A DNA stretch of 64,000 bases, taken from NCBI GenBank assembly GCA_017506865.1, contig JAFCMP010000113.1, positions 682,001 to 746,000 on the forward strand, given 5' to 3'. Shown here piece after piece: positions 19,667 to 31,692 of this stretch. Every line of letters begins with the position of its first letter. Position 1 is the first letter of the stretch. Under the pieces are notes generated by a model. It saw only the letters and a list, made by a program, of their open reading frames with translations, did no database searches and was not told the DNA's origin. Both the position numbers and the translations under genes were made by a program. The stretch is from Tribonema minus. Taxonomy: Eukaryota; Sar; Xanthophyceae; Tribonematales; Tribonemataceae.

Positions 19667-22600
19667 ATGAAAGCTCCAAGGGAAGCTGCAAGGCCGGTGT
19701 GTATGAATGGCATTGCCATGGTCTCATCCTATGCCGGTTGCACTGCTGTTGTGCGGCATGTCACAGGCACCGGAGTGGCAGCGGCTCCAGCTCAGCCCGC
19801 GGATGACGCGATAGAGCACGTCGACTGCTTGGTCGTTGGCGGCGGCATTACTGGCCTCACGCTGGCTTTCTACCTCAACCGCCTTGGCGTAGACTGCGTG
19901 GTCGCTGAAGCCAGCGACCGCGTCGGCGGCAGGCAAGCTGCATGAGGCTAGTACGGCAATGCATTCCCTGTGTTTTGAACAGAAGCGTTTGTTCTGCTAT
20001 GGACGTCAGTGCTCAGCACAGCAACCCGTGCTGGCAAGTTCTCTGCACCTCGTGCATGACTACAGACCTGACGTGGTTAGGGAAATTGGATTGGCCAACC
20101 AACTACGAATGTCCGCTTCACCCCCTCCGTTCCTTGCGCGGCTCACCTGCTGACAACCTCAGGGGTAGGGGTAGGATTGCAGCACATGGGTGCGTACAGC
20201 CCACAGAGCGCCGTGACCAGAGCAAGCATTTGCAACGGCGACACTCACTTTCAGAGGCCTGCCAAGCAGTGCTGCCAGGGAATGCCTATGCTACATCTAC
20301 TGCAGTCTCGGCCACGGCTCTTGCAACCACATGCGCTGAGCACGCCGTGTGATGCGCGACGCAGCAAGCCAAGCAGCTGCTCTCGGCGGCCCCCCACCCT
20401 GCGGTAGGCGTGATTGCCGCTTAATGCAGGAGACACTGTGGTGAGGGCACGTTGCGCGTTGAGCACTGACGCAACGGCAGCTGAGTGGCGTTGTGGTTGG
20501 TGAGCGCTGACGTGGCGCTCGCGGAGCGCTGAAATGGTGCATGCTGAGCACTGACATAGCGCTACCGGAGCCACTGCGGTGGGGACATTTCGATCATTTA
20601 GCGCCGACGTGACATCATTACTGAGATGGCAGCTGAGTGACGGTGTGTGGTTGGTGCACATGTGCGCTGACATGGCGCAGGAGACTCTGTGGTGATGACA
20701 TGCTGACCATGATGCATTGAGCGCTGTCGCAATATGGCAGCTGAGTGGCGCTGTGTGTGGTTGGTGAGCGCCGACGTGGTGCCCTTCTGAGCGTCGATGT
20801 GGTGGTCACCGAGGGCTGCCGCTGGTAGGTTAGAGTTGAGGGCAGGATTTGCGTCAGGCCGTCCGCATGTCTTGAGAGATGCACATCCTGCACCTGTTCT
20901 CCTCAGTCGCGCATGGCTCGGTCAACTGAGGTTCGGCTTTGACACAGCCCGCCGCGCGCTCCCCCTACTGCTCCCTTGCATCTTGTGTGCAGCAGCAGAT
21001 CAAGTCTTGCGCACGACTTGACCCGCATTTCAAACTCTACCCCGCCCCTGATGCTGACGCCAATCCTTGACTTCAGTCCCACCATTCCCCTGCCGCATCC
21101 CGCAAGCAGCTGCGCAGCTTCAATACAGGCCGCGAGCGATGCAACTCCCCCCAAACGCCGGCTCCACAGCCAACCCTTGCCCTAAACCTAGCCCTCACCC
21201 CAACCCTACTCACTAAACCCTCCTTGCATCCCGCGCGCGTGCAGCATCGCGACGGGCCGCACGCGCGACGGCTTCCTGTGGGAGGACGGCGCCAGCAGCT
21301 TCCAGCCGACGCCCGACGTGCTGCGCCTCATTACCGACCTGAATCTAACAGACGCGCTGCAGCTGTCCAACGCGCGCGCGCCGCGCTACCTCTACTGGGA
21401 CGGCGCGCTGCACGCGCTGCCGCACACGCTGCATGATGCACTCTTCGAGTTCGGCGCGCTGTCGCGGCGCGGCAGGCTGCGCGCGGCGCTCGGCGCGGCG
21501 GGCTGCGCGCCGCTGCCGCCGCTGCTGCGCACCTGCGGCGGCGGCGGCAGCGGCGGCGGCGGCGGCGCGGCAGAGAGTAAAGATGAGGAAAGCGTGCACG
21601 ACTACGTGTCGCGGCGCTTCGGGCGCGAGGTCGCGGTGCGGCTCGCGGACGCGGCGGTCGGCGGCACGTTCGCAGGCGATACCAGGTGCCGTAGGGTTAG
21701 GGTTAGGGCTAGGTCTAGGATGCGGATCAGGGGCAGGGTTAGCGTAAGCGTGGAGCGGCTTGCAGACGCGGCAGTCGGTGCAAGTTCGCAGGCGATGCCA
21801 GGTAGGGTAGCGTCAGGGTTAGGGCTAGGTCTAGGATGCGGATCAGGGGCAGGGTTAGCGTAAGCGTGGAGCGGCTTGCAGACGCTGCAATCGGTGGCGC
21901 GTTCGCAGGCGATGCCAGGCAGGGGGTGGGATGAGGGCCAGATTTCACATCAACAGGGTGTAGGGTCAGCGGGTGACGCAGAGCGGCTAAAATGTCTGTG
22001 CCTAGTGTCACGCAGTGCCATACTTTGCCTGCTGAGCGCTGCCTTCTTCGAGACCCTTTATTGGTCTTGGGCCCGCGCTTAAGTAGTCATTCGTACACGA
22101 GTACAAGTATGGTGATGCTCTCGAACTGGTTCTGGGCACTGTGATACACGCGCGCGCCCCTGTGTCCACACGCTGTTTTTCTTCCTTCAGTAACATGATA
22201 TTTATATCCTTCCTTTTATCCCCCCCCCTCCCCCTCAACAGCAAGCTGGAGATACGCAGTCTTCCATGCTCCTGTCTCATCATGACGTTCTTCATCTTAG
22301 AATGCTGCCCTTCTGACGCACTTCCCCCCCCCTCCCCCCCGCGCCACCCCCCACCCCCCCCCTTGACAGCAAGCTGGAGATGCGCACCGCCTTTCCCGCA
22401 GTCGTCCACGCCGTAGAGCGCAACCTGGGGCCGCTCCTCATCTGCACCTCCCTCGGGCACCTGCTGGCACGCGCGTACTCCCACGGCAGGCCGCGCCCTG
22501 CAGCGGCGGGCCCCCCTAGGGGGTCCCTCGGCAACTTCGAGGGTGGCATTGCGACGCTCCCATTGGCCGCAGCGCGAGAGCTGGGCCCCCAGCGAGTGCG

Positions 22601-25600
22601 GACGGGGTACAAGCTCGTGGAGGTGAGGAGAGTGGGGGGCGCGGCTTCAGGCGGCGGCGGCGGAGACAGCGGTAGCGGCAGCGTTAGCGGTCGCAGCAGC
22701 AGCAGTGGCAGCAGCGGCGGCGGCAGCGCTGGCGGCAGCACAGGCATGGCGGCTTGCAGCGGCAGCGGCGGCGGCAGCAGCGGCGCGTACAGCGCCCGCG
22801 ACGCCTGCGCCGGCGGCATCGGGCCCGCATCCATCGGCGTCAGCGCGCGCCGCAACGGCGGCGGCAGCAGCAGCGGCGCGTACGCCTGCCGCTTCGCGCT
22901 GCGCGGCGGCGGCGGCGCGCGCACCATCACGGCGCGCGCCGTCGCCATCGCCGTGCCTGCGCACGCGCTGAGCGATGTGGATGGATTGGCCGACATTGTG
23001 CCGGCGGCGGCGGCGCTGGCGGCGCGCGTGCGGCACCCGCCGCTCGCCGTGGTCACTCTGGCGTACCCGGAGGCGGCGTTTAGGACGCCGCTGGCGGGGT
23101 TCGGCCATTTGATACCGCGCGCCGCGCAGGCACGTGTGCATGAATTTTTTGCAGGGGAAACAGCATCATCAAACTTCAAATTGTACTCTGGTCTCGTTGC
23201 CATGAGTGGGGGCATGCGCATTCCATTTCAACCATTGCCCACTTTTGAGAGTGTCAGGTGATACTGACGCCCAGTGTCTGCGTGGCCCGCCAATGTGGCA
23301 GATGAAGCCTCCATGCAAAACCGCGTGTTGTTTGCTGACGCGGACATCATCCGGTACTTCAATCGCTTTCCTGCGCTGCTGACTTTGACTCAGTGCACAC
23401 ACGCACATTCTGCCCTGACTCCCCAGCTTCGCGCCCACAGGCACAGCGGAATCTAACCCCCTCTTTGCGCACCGTCTGCGATGCGGACTTCAACTCTGGC
23501 AGCGCGCAGACACAGTCGCCCGTCCTCGTCACCTCGCCCGTGCTTTGTGACTCTGACCCTTGTGACTCTGACTCATTCAACTATGTGCCAGGTGCGCAGC
23601 CTGGGCACGACGTACGTGTCGTGCCTGTTTCCGGGGCGCGCGCCCGCGGGCTACGCGGTGGTGACGACGTACATCGGCGGCGCTCTCGACGAGGCGGCGG
23701 GGGACATGAGCGAGGGGAAGCTGTGCCAGCAGGTTAGGGTCAAGACACTTGAGTGACTTGCGCCTGTAACTTTGATTCTGACTCTGATTCTGACTCTTGC
23801 TCCAAAATTCATGAGGGAGTGGGGCCAGCAAGCAAGGGGAAGCTGTGCTAGCAGGTCAGGGGCCAAGTGACTTGCATTTGTGACTCTGACTCTGAATTTG
23901 AATATGACTCTCGCTCTGTCAGTCATGTGAGGTGGGGGACATGAGCGAGGGCAAGCTGTGCCAGTAGGTCAGGGTCGAGTGACTTGCGGTTATAAATTTG
24001 AATCTGGTTGCGACTCAAGGTCTGTGAGCCATGAGGGCGGGGTGACAGGAAGCTGTGCCAGCAGGTCAGGATCAGCTCGCTTGCCTCTGACTCTGATTTT
24101 GACTCTGGCTCTGAGTTTGAAGTTGGGTGCGGGTCTGCTCTGGCAGCTGCTGGGTGATTTTTGTATCCCTGCCACTGCTGTGACAACACGACATAGCCAG
24201 GGCCGACAATAGCAGAGGCCGGCGAGCTATTGTACCTGGCTGAAATGTACAAAATGATTTCGCCCGACTTGTCGGAAAAACACGGTGCTGAGCCGCTAAC
24301 CCTAACCCGCTGTACCTCGCTCAGATCCATGCCACAGAGTTTCCGACTAGGGTTAGGGTGAGGAGCATGTTCAGCATTTGGGCAAGGGTCGGGTCGCCAT
24401 GAGTGGGCAGACAGTCCGTGCTGCCGTCAACATGCTCATTTGCGGTGGTAGACTTGCACCGCACCACATGCATCCGTCAGCAGCGCCCTGAAGTTCCCGC
24501 CACCCGCTGCCTCGCACGCCGTTCCGTCGCTCGGCAATACTAGCCCCATTCCTAAACTCAACCCTGAGCCTAACTGCTACCTCAACCCTCATTCTGAGCC
24601 CAACTGCCTTACGCCGGCCTCCCGTGGCCGCGTATAGGTCATTGCAGACCCGCGTCATTGCGGACCTGCGCAAGGTCCTGCTCAAACCCAGCCCTTAAAC
24701 CTAACCCTACCTCTAACCCTGACCCTGCCCTCTGACCCTGACCCCAAGAGCAACCGCCGCAAGTAAGATGGACACGGACCTGCGCAAGACCCTGCTCAAC
24801 CCAACCCCATTCCTAACCCTCACCCTAACTCTCACCCAAACTCTAAACCCCAACCTAACGCCGCCCTACCTACTTACCCCAACTGCGTCCAGGTCGACGC
24901 GGACCTGCGCAAGATCCACCTCAAGCCAACCCTGACCCTATGTAGCCCCAAACCTAACTACGCCCTACGTACCTCCGTACCCCTGCCGCGCCCAGGTCGA
25001 CGCAGGCTTGCGCCAGATCCTGCTCCACTTACCCCGACTCTCACCCTCACCCTAACCCTCACCCTAACCCTATGTAACCCCAAACCTAGCTTTGCCCTAC
25101 TTTTACTTTTGTACCCCGGCTGCACGTCCAGGTCGACGGGGATCTGTGCAGATCCTCCTCAAGCCAATCCCGACGTTAACCCTTACCCTTACCCTAACCC
25201 CTAATCCCCAAACCAACTTTGCCCCACCTACCTACCCCAGGTTGACGCGGACCTGCGCCAGATCCTGCTCAAGCCAACGCCAACCCTCACCCTCACCCTC
25301 AACCCAACCCTGACCCTATCCCTAACCGTAACCCTAACCTCAACACCTAACGCTGCCCTGCCTACCTACCCCAAACACGCCCAGGTCGACGCGGACCTGC
25401 GCCAGATCCTGCTCAAGCCAACCCCGACCCTAACCCTCCTAATCGTAACCCTACCTTAAGGCTAACCTCTAGCTCAAACTACCTTTGCCCTACCTACCTA
25501 CCCCAGGTCGATGCGGACTTGCGCCAGATCCTTCTCAAGCCCAACCCGCCGCCGTTCCGCGTGCTGAGCTGCCGCGTCTGGCGCAGATCCGTGCCGCAGT

Positions 25601-25791
25601 TCGACAAAGGGCACGGCGCGCTGGTGCGCCAACTTCAACTTGAACTGCAGCGCGCGCCCGGCCTCGCGCTGTGCGGCAGCTACCGCTCGGGCATCGCGCT
25701 CGGCAGCTGCGTGGGCTTCGCGTACACGGAGGCCCATCGCATTGCTCAGTATCTCGGCGAGGGGGCGGGGGCGGGGGGACGGGGGGACTAA
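19667..25791 (+). CDS. Protoporphyrinogen IX oxidase (PPOX), plastid type
   Basis: Five exons, 19667-19932, 21245-21685, 22370-23129, 23592-23732 and 25507-25791, total 630 residues. It would oxidise protoporphyrinogen IX to protoporphyrin IX in haem and chlorophyll synthesis, using FAD. Residues 54-68 form the FAD-binding [13 protein letters not shown] motif, followed by SDRVGG. Exon 2 has [26 protein letters not shown] and [14 protein letters not shown]. Exon 4 has [18 protein letters not shown]...TYIGGA. Exon 5 has [19 protein letters not shown] and the C-terminal [20 protein letters not shown]. Exon 3 holds a family-foreign Gly/Ser/Ala insert of roughly 100 residues. Introns 1 and 3 use GC donors (AG|GCAAGC and CAG|GCACGT). 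The N-terminal ~50 residues presumably include targeting sequence. ATG at 19667 is the first in frame. Confidence 0.9.
21686..21925 (+). repeat. Copies of the PPOX exon 2 donor junction with TTAGGG-like runs
   Basis: The exon end GTTCGCAGGCGATACCAGGT (21669-21688) is followed by GTAGGGTTAGGGTTAGGG-like sequence and GGATGCGGATCAGGGGCAGG. The same unit recurs at about 21760-21850 and again at 21870-21925 (GTTCGCAGGCGATGCCAG). Each unit contains ~45 bases of exon, a donor-like GT or GC, and telomere-like sequence. Confidence 0.9.
22200..22262 (+). repeat. Upstream copy of the PPOX exon 3 acceptor junction
   Basis: A C-rich tract followed by AACAGCAAGCTGGAGATACG mirrors the real acceptor at 22320-22385 (C-rich tract, GACAGCAAGCTGGAGATGCG). 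Both tract and exon start are duplicated about 130 bases apart. Confidence 0.88.
23836..24120 (+). repeat. Three degenerate copies of the PPOX exon 4 donor junction
   Basis: The real exon end is GGGGAAGCTGTGCCAGCAGG at 23714-23733. Copies at about 23836, 23940 and 24046 keep AAGCTGTGCYAGYAGGTCAG, followed by GAGTGACTTGC and a GACTCTGACTCTGA-rich spacer. The period is about 105-120 bases. Confidence 0.92.
24630..25506 (+). repeat. Array of ~7 copies of the PPOX exon 5 acceptor junction
   Basis: The real exon start at 25507 reads CAGGTCGATGCGGACTTGCG then CCAGATCCTTCTCAAGCC. Related blocks occur near 24650, 24770, 24892, 24995, 25129, 25237 and 25382, spaced about 105-145 bases. Each is followed by CCCTAA-type telomere-like repeats and CCTACCTACCCC. 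Copies nearest the exon are the best preserved (25382 differs by few bases). The last copy alone continues into the rest of the coding exon. Confidence 0.95.
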
Positions 25792-26635
25792 GTAGGGGGC
25801 TGCACAAGGTGGTTTTTGACTCATTTTTGTATACGGCATCTACATTGCTTAAGTATTTCAAGTGGTTGCATGTATCTGCATAGTTGAGAGCATATACAAT
25901 GACGGGGGGCGGGGGGGGGGGGGTGCGCCGCGTGTGGCACCATGATACCATTGGGAAGCGTTGCCGCGAGGCCTGTTTGTTTCTAAGATGAACAGAAGAG
26001 CGGCGGGCTCCGCCCTTGCTGCTTTAAGTAGTCTGTATGCAAGGCATGTACGTACATATTTAGAGAACAGGGCATCACATCAGCGCTCAGCGCTTTGCAC
26101 AAACTCGATGATATGCGCTGCATACGTCATTGGGCTTCCGCATGCCGATGTTTTGGTACAGCTGTATTGTTGCACAGGTATCTACACAGTACATAGTTGT
26201 ATAGGGGTATGCACACGCACAAGGCCATTCACAGAGGGACGCATACAATCGTGACGTGCTCAGCTGCAAACGCGTGCAGAAGGAGATGTTTTGAGGGTAT
26301 ATAGATTTATGGTGCAAAGAGAGTGAACGCGCTAGAGCTCAAGCTGCACTTTCATCATGACTGTGCATAATGACACATTGTGATAAATCGGGTTTTTAAG
26401 AGGACTTCAGTAAACTGCCTCTGTCACTCCCACGATTGCGAGGTTCACATCAACTGTTCCCCAACTTGAAAGCTGAAGAAGCAAGCTGAGCGGACGCAGC
26501 AGCGTGCGCATGTTACATGCATTGCAGCGCTGTTGAACCTTCATGCAAGAAAAACACGCAGGCGCGGCATTGTACCACTTCACAAGGGACAAAAACTTTA
26601 GCATCACACAACAACATACATGTGTGTATCATGAG
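25792..26635. other. Convergent 3' region between PPOX and EF-hand genes
   Basis: Both neighbouring genes end here. The DNA is relatively AT-rich with one G tract (25908-25922). No coding exon was recognised. Confidence 0.5.
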
Positions 26636-28401
26636 CTATGTGATTTGAAAGCTGATTGAGGAGCCGCGTGCCACGGCCGCCCGCTCTGCCGCCGGCGCCA
26701 CAGCCAGTCCCGCCTCCCCATAATCACCACCCGCGCTGTCACTACACCGCTGCAATCCTGGCATCCCTGCAGCCGCCCCCGCTGCTGCTTCCCCCGCCGC
26801 CGCCGCCGCCGCCGCCGCCGCTGCCGCTGCCACCGCCGCCCCTGACTGAGCGTCCGCCGCAGCGCCATGTGCGCCGCTGCCGCCGCCGCCGCCGCGCCTG
26901 CCGCCGCTGCCGCCGCGCGCGCCGCCGCGCGCCCACGCGCGGCGCGCGTACGCCACGAGGTCGTCCTCGTAGACGTCGCGCTCGCGGCGGCCGCTCAGCG
27001 CCTCGCACGCGCGCTCGAGCGCGGGGCGCGGCAGCGCGTCGGCGCCCAGCGCGCGCAGGAAGCGGCCGAGGGCGTCCGCGTCGAGTGCCGCCGCCGCGCC
27101 GTCGCGGCGCTGCGCCATGCGGAAGAAGTGGCGCACGGCGCCGCGGCGGTCGCGCGCGAGCGCCTGGTTGCGCTGCGCGCGGGGGGGCGGGCGAGGGGGG
27201 GCACTTGTGTGTGTGTGGTGGTGTGTGTATGCGCGTGTGTGTATGCGCGCGCGCGCGCGCGTGTGTGTGTGAGTGTGTGTGAGTGTGTGTGAGTAGTGCG
27301 TGTGTGTTTGTGTGTGAGTGTTCGCGCGTGTGGCTGAAGGCACCAAAGGCAGCCTCTGATCTGCAGGTGCGTCAGGCCAGCCGCACTGCGGTACGATTCG
27401 CCCGCAACATGCGCGGGAACATCGCCTTGACAGCGCTGTGTCGTGCGGCAATGGCGTCGCAGCTCGATGCTCCGGCGGTTGTGCCTGGCAGTGCACTGCC
27501 ATAGGCGGCGTGGGGTGCCATGCCATGCATCAGCGGCAGCGCTGAGATCCATGCTGTGCTGTTTGTAAGCAGAGGTCGGGCCATGGCGGCGGGCGTACTG
27601 TGTGCTTTAAGGCACACGCACGTGACGCACAGCGCCGTGCTGTTGAAAGCATGCCCGCTTGCTGGTGCGGCGCGGCAACGGCCATTGTGCACACGGTGTC
27701 AGCGGCAGTGGCGCGCAGCGAGCTGCATGCTTATTGAGCACGAAGACACAACACCCTTATCCTGCGGTTGCTGCCGCGTCAGCTGCTGCTGCACTTCTGG
27801 TATCATGAAGCAGCGTTGGGCACGCGTGCGCTGGTCTCAATGCTCAGCAATTTTTGCAGTCACTGGTTCAATCAGGTGATCACCAGCGTAGTGCGACGGT
27901 GGCAATGTTTGACGACCATGTTGGGCTGACTGCCCTTGCAACGGCGAAGCCCCGACGTCTGCACAAGGAGAGCTATTCAGTGGTGGTTGTGTCGCCGTAG
28001 TCGCCTGGTATAATCAATGAAAACAATAGAGAGTCCCATCTCACACCTCAACATTGACAAAGAGACTTACAAGGCCTTGATCTGAGGCGCGCAGCGAACG
28101 CGGAATCAACTTCGAGTTGTGGGTTTGCACTCACCACTTGGCTAGCGCACCGAATAACCGACTCCAAGTCCATTCCTCCCCTCTCATTGCACCACAGCAG
28201 GGTTTTGTCAACTGGGTGGTAGCCAACTGTCCTGCACAGCATGGCAGCCTGGTCCCGGGTCAGAAAGCCATCTCTGTCGGTGTCGTAGAAATCGAACATC
28301 CCACTAAGAAGGTGCACCTCGTCCGATGTAAACCCCGTTTGACGCAGCACCGATGCTCTGACTTCATCGCTGAGGTGAGGCGCGCGATTGCGTCGAGGCA
28401 T
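26636..28401 (-). CDS. EF-hand domain protein
   Basis: Two exons, 28401-28135 and 27172-26636, join in phase 0 (GTG|GTGAGT donor, GCGCAG|CGC acceptor) to give 267 residues. Exon 1 contains one clear EF-hand loop, DTDRDGFLTRDQ, in FDFYDTDRDGFLTRDQAAML. Its loop position 12 is Gln rather than the usual Glu. Exon 2 contains a helix-loop-helix relic (HFFRMAQRRDGAAAALDADALGRFL) with few acidic ligands and a YEDDLVAYARR helix. It ends in a long Gly/Ala-rich tail (about residues 170-250). The fold suggests a calmodulin-like sensor with one functional calcium site; partner unknown. It is divergent from the F-box gene at 28687, about 285 bases away. ATG at 28399-28401 is the first ATG in frame. Confidence 0.7.
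27205..27325 (+). repeat. GT/GC dinucleotide microsatellite in EF-hand intron
   Basis: Alternating TGTG and GCGC blocks with GAGTGTGTGT units. It lies just upstream of the exon 2 acceptor on the minus strand, where it supplies an AC/GC-rich tract. Confidence 0.85.
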
Positions 28402-28686
28402 GTGGTTATAACCTTGGTCATCGATTTTCACGTTTCAAGAAGTAACGCTTGAAGTTGGCGATCTCTAACTTCAAACGCGAAGAACGCAACCATGCAACGG
28501 AAAAGGGAGGTGGCCACCAGGAAGAGGGATCGTGTTCTGGCTCTTACATCTTCTTGTGACGCCAAAGCGAAAACGAGCCAGCAGCAACGTGGTAAGGTAT
28601 CCCTACAGTAAGCTTTGCTTATCCTCTTTGTGATTTGAGTGGCGCGAACCAGAGCGCCTCTTGACTTCCTCTGCTGCTTGAAGCGC

Positions 28687-29883
28687 ATGACACCGCACGT
28701 GGTGGTCAGACGCTGTTTCCAAAACCTCCGTTCGCTTCTGCCCTCAGATATATGGACAAAGGTCTTCGATTTCATGCCTAGCGGGCGCTACCTTCAGCTG
28801 GCTTCCGTGAGCACGGGGTGGCGTGCTCTGTACGCCAGTACCATGCAGCACAGGGGGCTGGACCAAGCACAGAAAGAATCGACTGCGCGCGCCATGACTG
28901 CATCGCTGCCCCTGCTGCGGTGGGCGTTGGCCAACGGGTGCGAGATGACCACAGGACTGCTGCACCACGCCGCCGCATTCAGCAGTTTGAAAGTGGTGCA
29001 GTGTGTGCTGGTGAACACAGCGCATCGGCGCGGCGACATGCGGGTATGGCGTGTGCCGGTGTGCAACGCTGCCGCCGAGCGCGGGGATCTGGCGATGCTG
29101 CAGTGGGCGCGCGCTGAGGGGTTTCACTGGGACGCATACACAAGCGCAGCAGCAGCGCGCGGGGGGCGCCTGGAGGTGCTGCGGTGGGCTCACGCCAACG
29201 GCTGCGACTGGAATTGCAGCACATGCGCCGCGGCAGCGCGCGAAGGGCACCTGGAGGTGCTGCGGTGGGCGCGTGACGCCGGGTGCGAGTGGAGCGAGGC
29301 GACGTGCAGCAGCGCCGCGGCGGGCGGCCACCTGGACGTACTCCGGTACGCGGGGAGCCACGGCTGTCCATGGGACACCATGACGGCCTGGTATGCGGCC
29401 CACTTCGGCCGGCTGCAGCTCCTGCAGTGGGCGCACGGCAACGGCTGCCCCTTGCCATCCAGCATGTACGCAACGGCCGTGCGCGCGGGCCACCTGCACG
29501 TCCTTCAGTGGCTGCAGGACATTGGCTATGCCTGGCAACCAACGGCGTGCACGGCAGCCGCGGAGGCAGGGCGCCTGGACGTTCTGCAGTGGCTGCGGGC
29601 GCGCGGCTGCCCGTGGACTGCAGAGGTATGCACAAGGGCGGTTCAAGAGGGTCGCCTAGAGCTGCTGCAGTGGGCGTGCAATGACGGCTGCCCTTGCGCG
29701 GGAGAGCAGACCTTCGAATTTCTAGAGTGGGTGGACGACATTGATACCAGTAGGCTTAACGACATATTGCGAACGGTGGAGTGGGCGCTAGCACAAGGTT
29801 GCCCGTGCAGTGACAGGCACAGGTCGTTGTACGGAAAGCTGCGGCAGTATGTGACCGCTGCTCTGGCGGGCGGCTCTGTGTAG
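28687..29883 (+). CDS. F-box-like protein with ankyrin-type repeats
   Basis: Intronless frame of 398 residues from the first ATG. The N-terminus (LLPSDIWTKVFDFMPSGRYLQLASVSTGWRALYAST) resembles an F-box, which binds Skp1 in SCF ubiquitin ligases. It is followed by about nine degenerate ankyrin-type repeats of roughly 27-33 residues with the signature LEVLRWAHANGCDWNCSTCAAAAREG. Such GCPW-type repeat proteins form large families in several algal protist genomes. A substrate-recruiting role is inference. An open frame extends upstream to 28639 but only from a GTG. The single-exon structure contrasts sharply with the long split genes around it and may reflect retroposition or recent family expansion. 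Confidence 0.8.
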   Translation: MTPHVVVRRCFQNLRSLLPSDIWTKVFDFMPSGRYLQLASVSTGWRALYASTMQHRGLDQAQKESTARAMTASLPLLRWALANGCEMTTGLLHHAAAFSSLKVVQCVLVNTAHRRGDMRVWRVPVCNAAAERGDLAMLQWARAEGFHWDAYTSAAAARGGRLEVLRWAHANGCDWNCSTCAAAAREGHLEVLRWARDAGCEWSEATCSSAAAGGHLDVLRYAGSHGCPWDTMTAWYAAHFGRLQLLQWAHGNGCPLPSSMYATAVRAGHLHVLQWLQDIGYAWQPTACTAAAEAGRLDVLQWLRARGCPWTAEVCTRAVQEGRLELLQWACNDGCPCAGEQTFEFLEWVDDIDTSRLNDILRTVEWALAQGCPCSDRHRSLYGKLRQYVTAALAGGSV

Positions 29884-31692
29884 CTGGGACGCTTGCAGAG
29901 ATGTGCAGAGGAGCGTCGCCGTTTGCTCGTGCACGCAAGGTTTGTATGCATCACCCTAATGTATGCAAGTACTTCAAGTACTTCAGGGCTTGGAACAGTC
30001 TGCGTGCCTTGCCACGTTGTTTTGAGAATGCAGCAACTTTCAAGCTCACACCCTAGGGCTGTTCTACATACACGGCACGTGCGTAGACCACGCCTGGGCG
30101 CACAGCGCAACAGCTGGCCATTTCTTAGCCGTTCGAAGCAGCATCACACGCGTTTCAGCAGTGAGGAATGCGTTACCATCTGCATCCTGTTCGCACATCT
30201 GGTCCAGGGGCACAAGACTGTCAGCCGCGCTTGATTGCATGCATGCATTCCTGCATTGTATGCTTGATGATTCATTTGCTGCTCTGCATACAGATTCTTT
30301 GTAAATGGGTGCGCACTCATGTGATTCAACCCGTTGTGTATGGGTCTTGGAGCCAGTCACCTCAATGCCCTGTTTCAAATTGGCTCGAACAATCAGTTGA
30401 TGACCAGAAAGGCAAGTCAATTGCGCACGCTCAAGGTTTGAAAATAGAGTGCGGTGAGGCGGTCACTGTGCTAGGTGCAGTGTTTGCACCCCACCATTCA
30501 GCAGTACAGTTAGATGCCTGCAGCAGTAACGACCTCCTGCACTCGAGGAGCATTCAAGGCCAAACTGCGATCGAGATCTGTTTGGCATGCAATACTGTCA
30601 GTTCCCACCTAAAGCTTTTCAACCTCCCATTGATGACGACGGTGAAGCTCGCCACTGAAGAAAGAGCCTGGCTACTGGCACGTCAGCAGCAGCTCCTTCG
30701 GCTGCCGCCGCCACGTTCGACACCTCGCGACGCCTCCGCCGCCTGCAGGTGAGCCAGCGGGGAGGTCACCAGGTACAGGGCGCCTCCCCTCATGACACAT
30801 CGGCACTCATGGCTACAGCGCTCAGCACCTGCGCTGACCGGCGCGCGCCGATGAGCGCGTCATCGTCCGCAGCGCCGGGCGCAAGGTCACACGTCTGTAA
30901 GTTCATGTTTGTGAGTTCATGCGCGTAAATGCGGCGCCGCGCTGCGCCAGCGCGGAGCGCGGAGCGCGGTGTGTCAGGGGCGTGTATGAGGGCAATAACT
31001 TGTTGTTCTGTGCGCCCTGCAGACGAGTCCATCCTCTGCAGGTCGGCTGCGGGGGCGCCTTGCCGGCTAGCGAGTGGTGCCGCCATGCGAGTTTGGGGTT
31101 CGGGGCTAGGTTGCTGCACCACTTGCAAGAGCAATGACGCCCCCTGCCGCCAGTAAGAAACCAGAGCCACCGTCTTTGAGGTCAGCCCTGGAAGCAGTTT
31201 GCCTCTGTCGCTGCGGCTGCAAACCCCTGCACCGACGCTGTTGTTACCGCCAATGTCACCGCTGAACTGAGGCAAGAAGCACTTGAGACTTGGCAGCAGC
31301 TGTCGTGCTGACCCGTCACAGTCGCTGCATGCCTCCAGCCTTGCCAGGCCTGCCGTGGTCGGAATCGCCAGCCCCACTTCCGCTGACCAGAGGACTGGTG
31401 CCAGATCTGCTGGTGGTGTGCTCGGTGACTACTGATGCGGAAAAACCTGGTGCAATACTTTTGGTACTAATGTTGCGCTGCCTTGACGCTCTTATTACTT
31501 GCTGACTGGACACAGAGAAAGGAAGTCATGGCCGCTGCTGGTGTAGCTGCCCGGTGTTCCACGCCGCCCCCGCCGCCCGCTCTTTTTCTTACCACTTCAA
31601 CTTTTTTTCATTTATTCTCATTTCCTGGCGGCGGCGACGGCCAGCCTACAGTGCGTCTCGCCATGCAAGAAAGTGAGGCATACATCTCTGGC
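29884..31692. other. Intergenic, no gene confidently recognised
   Basis: A minus-strand open frame at 30790-31377 (about 195 codons, no upstream ATG) has no family resemblance. The region contains no clear exon structure. The promoter of the beta-helix gene must lie near the right end. Confidence 0.45.

Noticed and set aside
24630-25506. CRISPR-like regularly spaced repeats
   Set aside because: Repeat units are degenerate exon junctions with telomere-like spacers in a eukaryotic intron. Unit and spacer lengths vary and no cas-like gene is present.
26656-27282. Plus-strand Pro/Arg-rich frame at the EF-hand gene
   Set aside because: Antisense to EF-hand exon 2; produced by GCC-rich codons of its Gly/Ala tail.
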